Shown here in pieces: positions 35,253 through 43,982 of a DNA stretch of 64,000 nt (positions are counted from its first letter, which is position 1; the number at the start of each line of letters is the position of its first letter). This DNA comes from Winogradskyella undariae (GTDB lineage: Bacteria > Bacteroidota > Bacteroidia > Flavobacteriales > Flavobacteriaceae). Both the position numbers and the translations under genes were made by a program. Under the pieces are notes generated by a model. That model did not search any database and was not told where the DNA came from. It saw only the letters and a list, made by a program, of their open reading frames with translations. The stretch is from contig NZ_JABTEL010000001.1 in the NCBI RefSeq assembly GCF_013285155.1, forward strand, positions 496,001 through 560,000, given 5' to 3'.

Positions 35253-36023
35253 ATGAATAAAATATTAAAAATAGCAGATAAAGAATTTACCTCTAGATTA
35301 TTCACCGGAACAGGAAAGTTTAGCTCTTCAGAAGTAATGAAAGATGCTTTATTGGCTTCCAAAAGTGAACTCATAACGGTTGCTTTAAAAAGAGTAGATG
35401 TTCAAAATAATGAAGATGATATTTTAACGCATTTACAACATGCTCATATTAATTTATTACCAAACACATCTGGGGTTAGAACCGCTAAAGAAGCCATTTT
35501 CGCAGCAGAATTATCAAGAGAGGCTTTAGGGACTAACTGGATTAAATTAGAAATTCATCCAGATCCTAGGTATTTATTACCAGATCCTATAGAAACTTTA
35601 AAAGCGGCTGAAGCATTAGTAAAATTGGGATTTGTAGTGATGCCTTACATTCATGCGGATCCTGTATTGTGTAAGCGATTAGAAGATGTAGGAACACAAT
35701 GTGTTATGCCATTGGGAGCACCGATAGGAAGTAACAAAGGATTAAAAACGCAAGATTTTTTAGAGATTATTATTGAGCAATCTAATGTACCTGTCATTGT
35801 AGACGCAGGTATTGGCGCGCCATCGCATGCGGCTTATGCAATGGAATTAGGTGCCGATGCTGTGTTAATAAATACAGCAATTGCAGTATCTAAAAATCCG
35901 GTAGCGATGGCAAAAGCATTTAAAATGGCAGTGGAAGCTGGTAGAATGGCGTTTGAAGCCAAACTAGCTCCTATTAAAAATAAAGCGGAAGCTAGTAGTC
36001 CGTTAACAAGTTTTTTAAACTAA
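35253..36023 (+). CDS. thiG: Thiazole synthase ThiG
   Basis: A 256-residue TIM-barrel enzyme that builds the thiazole phosphate from DXP, dehydroglycine and ThiS-thiocarboxylate. [12 protein letters not shown], the Schiff-base lysine region [32 protein letters not shown] and [20 protein letters not shown] are diagnostic. It lies three bases before thiH. Confidence 0.96.
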   Translation: MNKILKIADKEFTSRLFTGTGKFSSSEVMKDALLASKSELITVALKRVDVQNNEDDILTHLQHAHINLLPNTSGVRTAKEAIFAAELSREALGTNWIKLEIHPDPRYLLPDPIETLKAAEALVKLGFVVMPYIHADPVLCKRLEDVGTQCVMPLGAPIGSNKGLKTQDFLEIIIEQSNVPVIVDAGIGAPSHAAYAMELGADAVLINTAIAVSKNPVAMAKAFKMAVEAGRMAFEAKLAPIKNKAEASSPLTSFLN

Positions 36024-36026
36024 AGT

Positions 36027-37148
36027 ATGGCAAATTTCATAGAACTTTTCGATACTTATAATTGGGATAATACACTAGAGAGTATCTTTAGTAAAACGAC
36101 CGTTGAGGTAGAAAATGCCTTAGCAAAAGAAAAGCTAGATTTAGAAGATTTTAAAGCCTTAATTTCTCCTGCTGCAAAACCATTTTTAGAACGAATGGCA
36201 CAGAAAAGTAGCATGCTCACTAAAAAACGTTTTGGCAATACCATACAAATGTATGCGCCAATGTACTTAAGTAACGAGTGCCAGAACATCTGTACGTATT
36301 GCGGTTTTAGCATGACTAACAAAATACCAAGACGCACATTAACCGATGCTGAAATTTTAAAAGAAGTGGCTTTTTTAAAAGCAAAAGGTTACGACCATAT
36401 TTTGTTAGTGACAGGTGAAGCTAATAAAATGGTAGGTGTAAATTATATCAAAAATGCTATTAAGTTAATCCGCTCTCAATTTTCTAATATCACTATAGAA
36501 GTACAGCCTTTAAATCAAGAAGAGTATGAGTTATTAATTGAAAACGGATTATACGCTGTATTGGTATATCAAGAAACGTATCATAGAGAAGAGTATAAGA
36601 AACACCATCCAAAAGGAAAGAAATCTAATTTTAATTACCGTTTAGATACGCCAGACCGATTAGGAAAAGCAGGAATTCATAAAATAGGTTTAGGTGCTTT
36701 ATTTGGTTTAGAAGATTGGCGTGCCGATAGTTTTTTTACAGCGTTACATTTAAAATTCTTACAGAAAACATATTGGAAAACAAAGTACTCTATTTCATTT
36801 CCAAGATTAAGGCCGCATTCTGGAGGTTTAGAGCCAAAAGTAGAAATGACCGATAGTGATCTGGTGCAATTAATTTGTGCTTTTCGTTTGTTAGATGAAG
36901 ATATAGAATTGTCTATGTCTACAAGGGAAAATGAAATATTTAGAAATAATATTGTTCAATTAGGTGCTACTTCAATTAGTGCAGAATCTAAAACAAATCC
37001 GGGTGGTTATACTGTAGAGCCACAATCATTAGAGCAGTTTGAAATTTCTGATGAAAGGAGTACAGAAGAAATCGTAAAAATGTTAAAAGGTCAAGGATTA
37101 GAAGTGGTTTGGAAAGATTGGGAACATTTTGAAGAAATACAAAAGTAA
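36027..37148 (+). CDS. thiH: Tyrosine lyase ThiH
   Basis: A 373-residue radical SAM enzyme that cleaves tyrosine to dehydroglycine for ThiG. The iron-sulfur motif is ECQNICTYCGFS (CxxxCxxC). MYAPMYLSN precedes it, and HILLVTGEANKMVG, FPRLRPHSGG and SAESKTNPGGY follow. Use of ThiH rather than ThiO implies an oxygen-sensitive route. It overlaps thiF by one base (TAATG). Confidence 0.96.
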   Translation: MANFIELFDTYNWDNTLESIFSKTTVEVENALAKEKLDLEDFKALISPAAKPFLERMAQKSSMLTKKRFGNTIQMYAPMYLSNECQNICTYCGFSMTNKIPRRTLTDAEILKEVAFLKAKGYDHILLVTGEANKMVGVNYIKNAIKLIRSQFSNITIEVQPLNQEEYELLIENGLYAVLVYQETYHREEYKKHHPKGKKSNFNYRLDTPDRLGKAGIHKIGLGALFGLEDWRADSFFTALHLKFLQKTYWKTKYSISFPRLRPHSGGLEPKVEMTDSDLVQLICAFRLLDEDIELSMSTRENEIFRNNIVQLGATSISAESKTNPGGYTVEPQSLEQFEISDERSTEEIVKMLKGQGLEVVWKDWEHFEEIQK

Positions 37149-38197
37149 TGAGTCTTACCGCAGAAGAACGAAAGCAATACAGTCGTCATCTTATTTTAGA
37201 TGAAATAGGGGAAGCAGGACAATTAAAACTGAAGCAAGCAAAGGTTTTAGTCATTGGTGCTGGTGGTTTAGGTTGTCCTGTTTTACAATATTTAACAGCG
37301 GCAGGTATTGGAACTATTGGTATAATAGACCATGACATAGTCGATCAAAGTAATTTACAACGTCAGATTTTATATACTATTAATGATGTTGGTTTTTCTA
37401 AAGCAGAAACAGCTGCTAAGCGGTTATCTCAATTGAATCCGTTTGTGCTTTTTAATACTTATAACGAAAAACTAACTCGTGAAAATGCAATGGGGTTATT
37501 CTCTAATTATGATATAATAATAGACGGAAGTGATAATTTTTCAACGCGATATTTAACAAACGATGCAGCAGTAATTACGAACAAACCTTTAGTTTACGGC
37601 GCTATTTTTAAATTCGAAGGTCAAGTTAGTGTCTTTAATTATTTAGGAAGTGCAACTTATAGATGTTTGTATCCAACACCTCCAAAACCTGAAGCGTCTC
37701 CTAGTTGTTCAGAAATAGGTGTCCTGGGTGTTTTGCCTGGCATTATTGGGAGTTTACAGGCAAATGAAGCCATTAAGCTTATTTGTGGTGTTGGAGAACT
37801 GTTGACGAATAAGCTATTATTATTTGATGCTTTAAGTTTGAATCAACAGATATTGGGTTTTGAAAAAGATGAAACGTCAACAATTAATGCTTTAGAAAAA
37901 GATTATAATTTTTTCTGCGGCATTGTTTCAACTAAAGAGATCACATTAGATGAATTGAATAGAAACAAAGGACGTTATAATTTGTTAGATGTTAGAGAAG
38001 CATCAGAAAGAGAAGCGTATCATATTGGTGGACAACATATTCCTCTAGGACAGTTATCAAAACGATTTAAAGAAATAGATATTACATTACCTGTCGTTGT
38101 TTATTGCAAATCTGGAAAAAGAAGTAATAGCGCTATTACTTATTTAAAAAAACGATTAGAAAAGTCCGTTTTTTATAATTTAAAAGAAGGATTATAG
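37148..38197 (+). CDS. thiF: ThiF/MoeB-type adenylyltransferase fused to a rhodanese domain
   Basis: The protein adenylates the ThiS C-terminus and probably helps load sulfur. The N-terminal E1-like domain (1-245) has GAGGLGCPVLQYLTAAGIG, QRQILY and DGSDNFSTRYLTND. The C-terminal rhodanese (about 262-349) has LLDVREASEREAYHIGG and the active loop YCKSGKRS (Cys320). The zinc tetracysteine site of typical ThiF/MoeB is reduced: only Cys173 (YRCLYP) and the catalytic-type Cys187 are visible in that region, and no CxxC pair remains. It is the last gene of the thi operon. Confidence 0.92.
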   Translation: MSLTAEERKQYSRHLILDEIGEAGQLKLKQAKVLVIGAGGLGCPVLQYLTAAGIGTIGIIDHDIVDQSNLQRQILYTINDVGFSKAETAAKRLSQLNPFVLFNTYNEKLTRENAMGLFSNYDIIIDGSDNFSTRYLTNDAAVITNKPLVYGAIFKFEGQVSVFNYLGSATYRCLYPTPPKPEASPSCSEIGVLGVLPGIIGSLQANEAIKLICGVGELLTNKLLLFDALSLNQQILGFEKDETSTINALEKDYNFFCGIVSTKEITLDELNRNKGRYNLLDVREASEREAYHIGGQHIPLGQLSKRFKEIDITLPVVVYCKSGKRSNSAITYLKKRLEKSVFYNLKEGL

Positions 38198-38336
38198 TGG
38201 CGTATTTAAAGTGTAGTTTTCAATAACATTAGCTCTAAAACAAACACTTTCTAGTCTTATAAAAAGAAAAGATGATAATTGGTTGTTAAATTAAGGCTGC
38301 CGATTCTTTTTAATATAAAACCTTAAATTATTAAGC

Positions 38337-38366
38337 ATAAAAAAGCCTATCTAAAAGATAGGCTTC
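38337..38366 (-). terminator. Terminator of the cold-shock gene
   Basis: A perfect 10-bp stem AAGCCTATCT / AGATAGGCTT with a 3-base loop is followed on the minus strand by a T-run. It is 30 bases after the csp stop and may also end the thi operon. Confidence 0.85.
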
Positions 38367-38395
38367 TATTCTTAAAAAGATTGTAAGATATATAA

Positions 38396-38587
38396 TTATA
38401 TAACTTTTACATTAACTGCGTTTAATCCTTTTTTTCCTTCTGCTAAATCGAATTCTACATTATCACCTTCTCTAATCTCATCGACTAAACCAGAAATATG
38501 TACAAAATGCTCTTTATTGTTTCCTTCTTCTGTTATGAATCCAAAACCTTTAGAGTCATTAAAAAATTTTACTGTACCAGTACTCAT
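38396..38587 (-). CDS. Cold-shock domain protein (CspA family)
   Basis: A 63-residue single cold-shock domain that binds single-stranded nucleic acid. It has both RNP motifs (KGFGFI and EHFVHIS) after MSTGTVKFFND. The frame from 38614 would begin inside the -7 box, so the ATG at 38587 is the start. It is monocistronic with its own promoter and terminator. Confidence 0.94.
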   Translation of the reverse strand: MSTGTVKFFNDSKGFGFITEEGNNKEHFVHISGLVDEIREGDNVEFDLAEGKKGLNAVNVKVI

Positions 38588-38611
38588 ATTAAAATATATT
38601 AAATTAAGGTG

Positions 38612-38619
38612 CAAATATA
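38612..38619 (-). promoter_or_regulatory. -7 box of the cold-shock gene
   Basis: TATATTTG on the minus strand, an exact TAnnTTTG match, 25 bases before the ATG at 38587. Confidence 0.6.
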
Positions 38620-38708
38620 AGGTAATTAATTGAAATTCAATTAATTTAATCTAGTTATTTTTAATTATTGTAATAAGCGCTTTAATCTCTGTTTATAGCC
38701 AATTAAAT

Positions 38709-40607
38709 TTAAACATTATATTCAGACAATGGTCTTGTAAATTTTTCAGGATCAGCAGCTAAATGATATCTAGGGTCGTTAATGGCTTCAACAATAACAT
38801 CTTTAAATTTAGGGTTCGCTTTGTAAAGTAATATTTTACAATCTTCACTTAAATGTTTTAATTTGATAGTTTTTCCTTCCGCTTGATATTTTTCGACAAT
38901 AATAAAAATAGCTTCAATCGCTGAATGATCAGAAACTCGTGCTTCAACAAAATCGATTTCTACATGGTCAGGGTCATTTTTAATATCAAATTTTTCATTA
39001 AAAGCAGTAATACTTCCAAAGAATAAAGGACCCCAAATTTCATAGGTTTTTGTCCCATCAGCTTGAATACGCTTACGGGCTCTAATTTTCTTAGCGTTTT
39101 CCCAAGCAAAAGATAAGGCTGAAATAATTACACCAACAAATACAGCTATAGCTAAATCGAAAATAACCGTAACTACAGATACAATGACAAGAACGACAGC
39201 GTCAGACATTGGTATTTTTTTCATGATTCTTAAACTAGACCAAGCAAAAGTTTCAATAACCATCATAAACATTACACCAACTAGAGCAGCGATTGGTACT
39301 TGTTCAATATATTTATCTGCAAATAAGATAAAAGTTAGAAGCGTAATAGCCATCATAACACCAGATAAACGACCTCTACCACCGGCATTAACGTTAATAA
39401 CGGTTTGTCCAATCATTCCACAACCACCAGTTCCTCCAAAGATACCGCTGACCATGTTTCCTGCTCCTTGAGCAACACATTCTCTGTTTCCGTCACCTCT
39501 AGTGTCTGTTAGTTCGTCTACAAGATTCATTGTCATTAAGGTTTCAATTAATCCTACAGACGCCGCTAAAAAAGCATAAGGTGCAATGAATTTTAAAGTG
39601 TCTAAGTTAAATGGCAAATGACTCCAAAGTTCACCAAGATTTAGTTTGCTAGAGAGTTCGTCAAATCCATTTAGTCCAGCGCCACCACCATCTCTAATAA
39701 AATCTCCTACATTAATAGATTGTAAACCACCAAAGATAGAAATCAATGTCACGATTAAAATAGCTGTTAATGCTGCTGGCATTTTTTTAGTTAATTTAGG
39801 TAAGCCCCAAATAATAAGCATCGTTAATAAGACCAAACCTATCATTATGTAAAGTTTTTTGCCTTCCATAATTGATTTCACAACACCGCTATCTTTAACA
39901 GAGTAGAAACCGTTATCCTGAACATTAAAAACAACCTTTTTCGTTTTTACATCGAAAACTTGATTGTTAGACATAATAAAAACTTCTTCACCCGTATTAA
40001 TATTGGTTATTGATTCTCCTTTTATCGAAAATAATTTAGTGTCAGAAATTAAATCTTTCACAGAATTATCACTTACATTATAAATCAGTTCTTTAGATTC
40101 TGTTTTACGCATGTTTTGTCCAAAAACATCTTTTGTGTTTTCCTTAAACATTCCTAATTGTGCCATAAAAATAACAATGGCTAAACCATTTACAAACCCT
40201 AACATTACGGGATGTGGAATGAGGCGTACAAATTTTCCAAGCTTAAAAACACCTGCTAATACTTGTATAATTCCCATTAAAACAACTGCAGCTAATAAAT
40301 AAAAATAGCCCATGTTTTCTACAGGTGAATCGAATAAAAGTCCTTTTGCATGCCCTTCTTGAATCATGTGAACAAAAATGACCGCCACGGCTCCTGCAGC
40401 ACCAGATATTAAACCAGGTCTTCCGCCAAAAAGTGCAGAAATGATACCTATTATAAAGGCACCAAAAAGTGCAACTATTGGACTAATTTGAGCAACAAAG
40501 GCAAAGGCAACAACCTCAGGGATCATGGCTAAAGAAACGGTGATACCTGCAAGAATATCATTCTTAGGGTTTTGCGTGAAGTTTTTAATAGTGTTTTGAC
40601 CGAACAT
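38709..40607 (-). CDS. SulP-family anion transporter with STAS domain and a soluble insert
   Basis: A 632-residue inner-membrane transporter for sulfate, bicarbonate or related anions. The membrane part has SLAMIPEVVAFAFVA, GGRPGLISGAAGA, HPVMLGFVNGLAI and GGTGGCGMIGQT. The C-terminal STAS domain (about 530-632) includes VSDHSAIEAI. Between residues about 155 and 250 there is a hydrophilic stretch of roughly 95 residues, rich in short beta-like repeats (IYNVSDNSV, VFDVKTKKVVFNV, FYSVKDSGV). Typical SulP proteins have only a short connection there. The anion carried cannot be told. Confidence 0.9.
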   Translation of the reverse strand: MFGQNTIKNFTQNPKNDILAGITVSLAMIPEVVAFAFVAQISPIVALFGAFIIGIISALFGGRPGLISGAAGAVAVIFVHMIQEGHAKGLLFDSPVENMGYFYLLAAVVLMGIIQVLAGVFKLGKFVRLIPHPVMLGFVNGLAIVIFMAQLGMFKENTKDVFGQNMRKTESKELIYNVSDNSVKDLISDTKLFSIKGESITNINTGEEVFIMSNNQVFDVKTKKVVFNVQDNGFYSVKDSGVVKSIMEGKKLYIMIGLVLLTMLIIWGLPKLTKKMPAALTAILIVTLISIFGGLQSINVGDFIRDGGGAGLNGFDELSSKLNLGELWSHLPFNLDTLKFIAPYAFLAASVGLIETLMTMNLVDELTDTRGDGNRECVAQGAGNMVSGIFGGTGGCGMIGQTVINVNAGGRGRLSGVMMAITLLTFILFADKYIEQVPIAALVGVMFMMVIETFAWSSLRIMKKIPMSDAVVLVIVSVVTVIFDLAIAVFVGVIISALSFAWENAKKIRARKRIQADGTKTYEIWGPLFFGSITAFNEKFDIKNDPDHVEIDFVEARVSDHSAIEAIFIIVEKYQAEGKTIKLKHLSEDCKILLYKANPKFKDVIVEAINDPRYHLAADPEKFTRPLSEYNV

Positions 40608-40684
40608 AATATTTCTTATTATTAAAAGGCGGCAAAGGTAGACTTTTTGAATTTAATCTATAAATCGTAAACTGCCCAAACAAA

Positions 40685-40712
40685 AAAAGCATTGGTGAGG
40701 ACCAATGCTTTT
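40685..40712 (-). terminator. Terminator after the DUF4136 lipoprotein gene
   Basis: A perfect 12-bp stem AAAAGCATTGGT / ACCAATGCTTTT with a GAGG loop, followed on the minus strand by a T-run. Confidence 0.88.
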
Positions 40713-40732
40713 GTATATAATATAAGTGTTTT

Positions 40733-41284
40733 TTATTTTTCTTCTGGTGGAAATAGCATCAGCATTTCTGCTACAAATTCTTTAATGCGCTCTTCTTTCT
40801 TTTCCATATTTCTTGTTTCTAGATTTCCTGTTCCAGAACCCTGCCAGATTAATTCTTTTTTATTGGTATCAATAAGGTCTATAAATAATACACCTTCTGT
40901 TGTTGTAGATACTTGGTTGTTATTCCAACCAGATCTCCAACCCCAGCCGCCGTAACCGCCCCATCCCCAAGCGCCATTTCCCCAGGCGTTATTGTAAATG
41001 TCTACACGTTGATTCGATTTTGTAAAGATGCTAACAAGCATATCAGGGTTTTCAGATTTTGTATAACCCTTAGCCATCAATTCGGCTTCAATAGCTCTTA
41101 AAATTCTACGCTTATCAATATCATTGATTTCAGCTTTATCAATTCCGGGTTTAAAAAATGCAAAAGTTTTGTAATTGTCAAAATTAGCTTCTCTGTCGTA
41201 ATCTGCAGCAACTTGTACAGAACTACAAGAGGATAACGCTACGAGTAAAAGAAACATTGGTGTGAGTTTGAGTAATTTTTTCAT
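40733..41284 (-). CDS. DUF4136 lipoprotein
   Basis: A 183-residue lipoprotein with signal LLVALSSCSS (lipobox before Cys20) followed by DYDREANFDNYKTFAFF, the usual DUF4136 opening. A glycine/tryptophan-rich stretch (about 103-120, WGNGAWGWGGYGGWGW) interrupts the domain, which resumes with TTEGVLFIDLIDTNKKELIW. It probably faces the periplasm from the outer membrane. Function is unknown. It is 16 bases after hutU on the same strand. Confidence 0.88.
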   Translation of the reverse strand: MKKLLKLTPMFLLLVALSSCSSVQVAADYDREANFDNYKTFAFFKPGIDKAEINDIDKRRILRAIEAELMAKGYTKSENPDMLVSIFTKSNQRVDIYNNAWGNGAWGWGGYGGWGWRSGWNNNQVSTTTEGVLFIDLIDTNKKELIWQGSGTGNLETRNMEKKEERIKEFVAEMLMLFPPEEK

Positions 41285-41300
41285 AACATTTTGTTTTTAA

Positions 41301-43301
41301 TTATACTTCATTTAATAAATCATCATTCACGAAATTGGGTAAAGTCACTTTTAAGTTGGGTTCTACTTCCATTGCACGTTTTATAGCAAAAACAGCACCT
41401 TCGTTTCTAGCCCAACTTCGTCTTGAAATCCCGTTATTAACATCCCAAAATAACATTTGTTTTAATCGTTTTGATGCTTCTATACTGCCATCAAGAACCA
41501 TGCCGAAGCCTCCGTTAACAACCTCTCCCCAGCCAACTCCACCGCCATTGTGAATACTAACCCAGGTTGCTCCTCTAAAGCTATCTCCAATTACATTTTG
41601 TATGGCCATGTCTGCTGTAAACCGAGAACCATCATAAATATTACTGGTTTCTCTATATGGGGAGTCGGTCCCTGAAACATCATGATGATCTCGTCCTAAA
41701 ATAACAGTTTCAATATCACCATTTTTAATAGCTTGGTTAAATGCTTCGGCTATTTTCATTCGACCTTCTGCATCTGCATATAAAATTCTGGCTTGCGAGC
41801 CCACAACAAGTTTGTTTTCTTGTGCGCCTTTAATCCATTGAATATTATCAGCCATTTGTTGCTGAATTTCAATAGGTGAATTCTTTTTAATATCTTCTAA
41901 AACAGCACATGCAATAGCATCTGTTTTAGCTAAGTCTTCAGGTTTTCCAGAAGCACAAACCCATCTAAAAGGGCCAAACCCATAATCAAAACACATGGGG
42001 CCCATTATGTCTTGTACATAACTTGAGTATTTAAAATCAATACCATTGCTAGCCATAATATCTGCACCAGCACGAGAAGCTTCTAATAAAAAGGCATTTC
42101 CGTAATCAAAGAAATAAGTGCCTTTTGCGGTGTGCTTGTTTATAGCATTTGTGTGGCGACGTAATGTTTCTTGAACTTTTTCTTTGAAGAGTTCTGGCTT
42201 ATTTGCCATCATTTCATTAGCATCTTCAAAAGAAATATCTACAGGGTAATAGCCTCCAGCCCATGGATTATGAAGCGAAGTTTGATCACTTCCTATGTTG
42301 ATATGAATATTAGCGTCATCAAACTTTTCCCAAACGTCTACTATATTTCCTAAATAGGCAATAGATATGGTTTCTTTTTCTGCTTTGGCTTTTTCTACAC
42401 GACTAACGAGCTGATCTAAATCTGTTATTTTTTCGTCAATCCAACCTTGATCAAGTCTAACTTGTGTAATTTTCGGATTCACTTCGGCACAAACCGTAAT
42501 ACAACCTGCTATGTTCCCAGCTTTTGGTTGCGCACCAGACATACCACCTAAACCAGAAGTGACAAAGAGATTTCCTTTTGGTTCTTTTTTTATTTTTCTA
42601 AAAGCATTTAATACCGTAATTGTTGTTCCATGTACAATACCTTGTGGGCCTATGTACATATAACTTCCTGCTGTCATTTGTCCATATTGTGTGACTCCTA
42701 AAGCGTTGAATTTTTCCCAATCATCAGGTTTTGAATAATTAGGAATCATCATCCCATTAGTTACAACAACTCTTGGAGCTTCTTTATGTGAAGGGAACAA
42801 TCCCATAGGATGGCCAGAGTACATTACTAAAGTTTGTTCGTCATTCATTTCGGCTAAATAAGCCATTGTTAATCTGTATTGCGCCCAATTAGAAAATACA
42901 CCACCGTTGCCACCATACGTAATTAATTCGTGAGGATGTTGCGCTACAGCATGGTCTAAATTATTCTGAATCATAAGCATAATAGCTGCTGCTTGTGTTG
43001 AATTTGATGGGTATTCAGAAATTGGCCTAGCATAGATTTTATAATCTGGTCTTAAACGATACATATAGATTCTTCCATACGTATTTAATTCGTTTTTAAA
43101 CTCAGGTAATAACGTTTTATGATCCTTTTCATCAAAGTAGCGTAAGGCATTTCTTAGTGCTAATTTTTCTTCTTCAGCCGACAGAATAGCTTTACGTTTT
43201 GGTGCATGATTTATAGAGGCATCATAAGGTTTTGGCTCTGGTAATATATTTGGAATGCCTTCTAATATTTGGTCTTTAAAAGATAATTTTCTGCTTTGCA
43301 T
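41301..43301 (-). CDS. hutU: Urocanate hydratase
   Basis: This NAD-dependent enzyme converts urocanate to imidazolonepropionate in histidine breakdown. At 666 residues it belongs to the longer urocanase branch. Motifs: TYGGNGGVFSNWAQYRLTM, MYSGHPMGLFPS, MTAGSYMYIGPQGIVHGTT, TSGLGGMSGAQPKAG and GPFRWVCASGKPEDL, with the catalytic-region Cys. No other hut gene is in the window. Its ATG overlaps the stop of the small DUF5522 gene by one base. Confidence 0.95.
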   Translation of the reverse strand: MQSRKLSFKDQILEGIPNILPEPKPYDASINHAPKRKAILSAEEEKLALRNALRYFDEKDHKTLLPEFKNELNTYGRIYMYRLRPDYKIYARPISEYPSNSTQAAAIMLMIQNNLDHAVAQHPHELITYGGNGGVFSNWAQYRLTMAYLAEMNDEQTLVMYSGHPMGLFPSHKEAPRVVVTNGMMIPNYSKPDDWEKFNALGVTQYGQMTAGSYMYIGPQGIVHGTTITVLNAFRKIKKEPKGNLFVTSGLGGMSGAQPKAGNIAGCITVCAEVNPKITQVRLDQGWIDEKITDLDQLVSRVEKAKAEKETISIAYLGNIVDVWEKFDDANIHINIGSDQTSLHNPWAGGYYPVDISFEDANEMMANKPELFKEKVQETLRRHTNAINKHTAKGTYFFDYGNAFLLEASRAGADIMASNGIDFKYSSYVQDIMGPMCFDYGFGPFRWVCASGKPEDLAKTDAIACAVLEDIKKNSPIEIQQQMADNIQWIKGAQENKLVVGSQARILYADAEGRMKIAEAFNQAIKNGDIETVILGRDHHDVSGTDSPYRETSNIYDGSRFTADMAIQNVIGDSFRGATWVSIHNGGGVGWGEVVNGGFGMVLDGSIEASKRLKQMLFWDVNNGISRRSWARNEGAVFAIKRAMEVEPNLKVTLPNFVNDDLLNEV

Positions 43302-43462
43302 TACTTCTTTTTTAATGTATTTTTATTGAAGCCATAAGGGCAATGTCTACAACCACTTTCACAGCAATAACCACGTTTTAAATGGTATTGTTCAGTAAAA
43401 CAACGGTAGCCTTCTGGTGTAAGATAGTAGTCTCCTTCTTCAATCGGAACGTATTTCTTCAT
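43301..43462 (-). CDS. Small cysteine-rich DUF5522 protein
   Basis: A 53-residue protein: it starts MKKYVPIEEGDYYLTPEGYR and has the compact motif YHLKRGYCCESGCRHCPYG with four cysteines and a histidine, matching DUF5522. The cysteines look like a metal or cluster site. It overlaps hutU by one base (TAATG) and is probably translated with it. An exact -7 motif lies eight bases upstream. Function is unknown. Confidence 0.85.
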   Translation of the reverse strand: MKKYVPIEEGDYYLTPEGYRCFTEQYHLKRGYCCESGCRHCPYGFNKNTLKKK

Positions 43463-43469
43463 ATTTAAA

Positions 43470-43477
43470 CAAAGATA
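43470..43477 (-). promoter_or_regulatory. -7 box for DUF5522-hutU
   Basis: TATCTTTG on the minus strand matches TAnnTTTG. The expected transcription start falls almost on the ATG at 43462, so the mRNA would have almost no leader. Confidence 0.45.
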
Positions 43478-43581
43478 ACTTAATTTCGAGAAAATAAATT
43501 TGATACTCTAGGGAGGTTTTTTAATACGATATTATTCTCTTTAATTAATGAGAATGGTTTAATTTTTGAGGTGAATAAATT

Positions 43582-43905
43582 GTGATCTTGATTTTAAAAT
43601 ATATAGTGCCAAGAGGTTATATAGGTATTACCATATTTCCTTTTGTAATTTTAAAAACAAAAAATTTAAAACAAGATTTGGTGATTATAAATCATGAAAA
43701 AATACATTTACGACAGCAAATAGAGTTACTAATCCTTCCGTTTTTTATTATTTATGTATTTGAATTTTTAATACGATTGATTCAATATAGAAAATGGAAT
43801 TTAGCATATAGAAATATTTCATTTGAGCGTGAAGCCTATGCTAATGAAAAAGATTTGGACTATTTGAAATCTAGGTCTTTTTTGAAATTTAAATCTTACT
43901 TTTAA
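43582..43905 (+). CDS. Small membrane protein with HExxH-like motif
   Basis: A 107-residue protein with two hydrophobic stretches (ITIFPFVIL, LLILPFFIIYVFEFLI). HEKIH at 38-42 fits the zinc-metalloprotease pattern HExxH, and FEREAYANE near residue 83 could supply a third ligand, as in M48/M56-type peptidases. It may be a minimal membrane peptidase or a relic of one. The start is GTG 43582 or TTG 43588; there is no ATG in place. The neighbours give no hint of function. Confidence 0.6.
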   Translation: MILILKYIVPRGYIGITIFPFVILKTKNLKQDLVIINHEKIHLRQQIELLILPFFIIYVFEFLIRLIQYRKWNLAYRNISFEREAYANEKDLDYLKSRSFLKFKSYF

Positions 43906-43982
43906 GGCAGAATAATTTTAGTTTTAATCTTTAGGTAAGTCTTGCTAAATAAGCGCTTGTTTATCTTAAAAATATAAATAAT

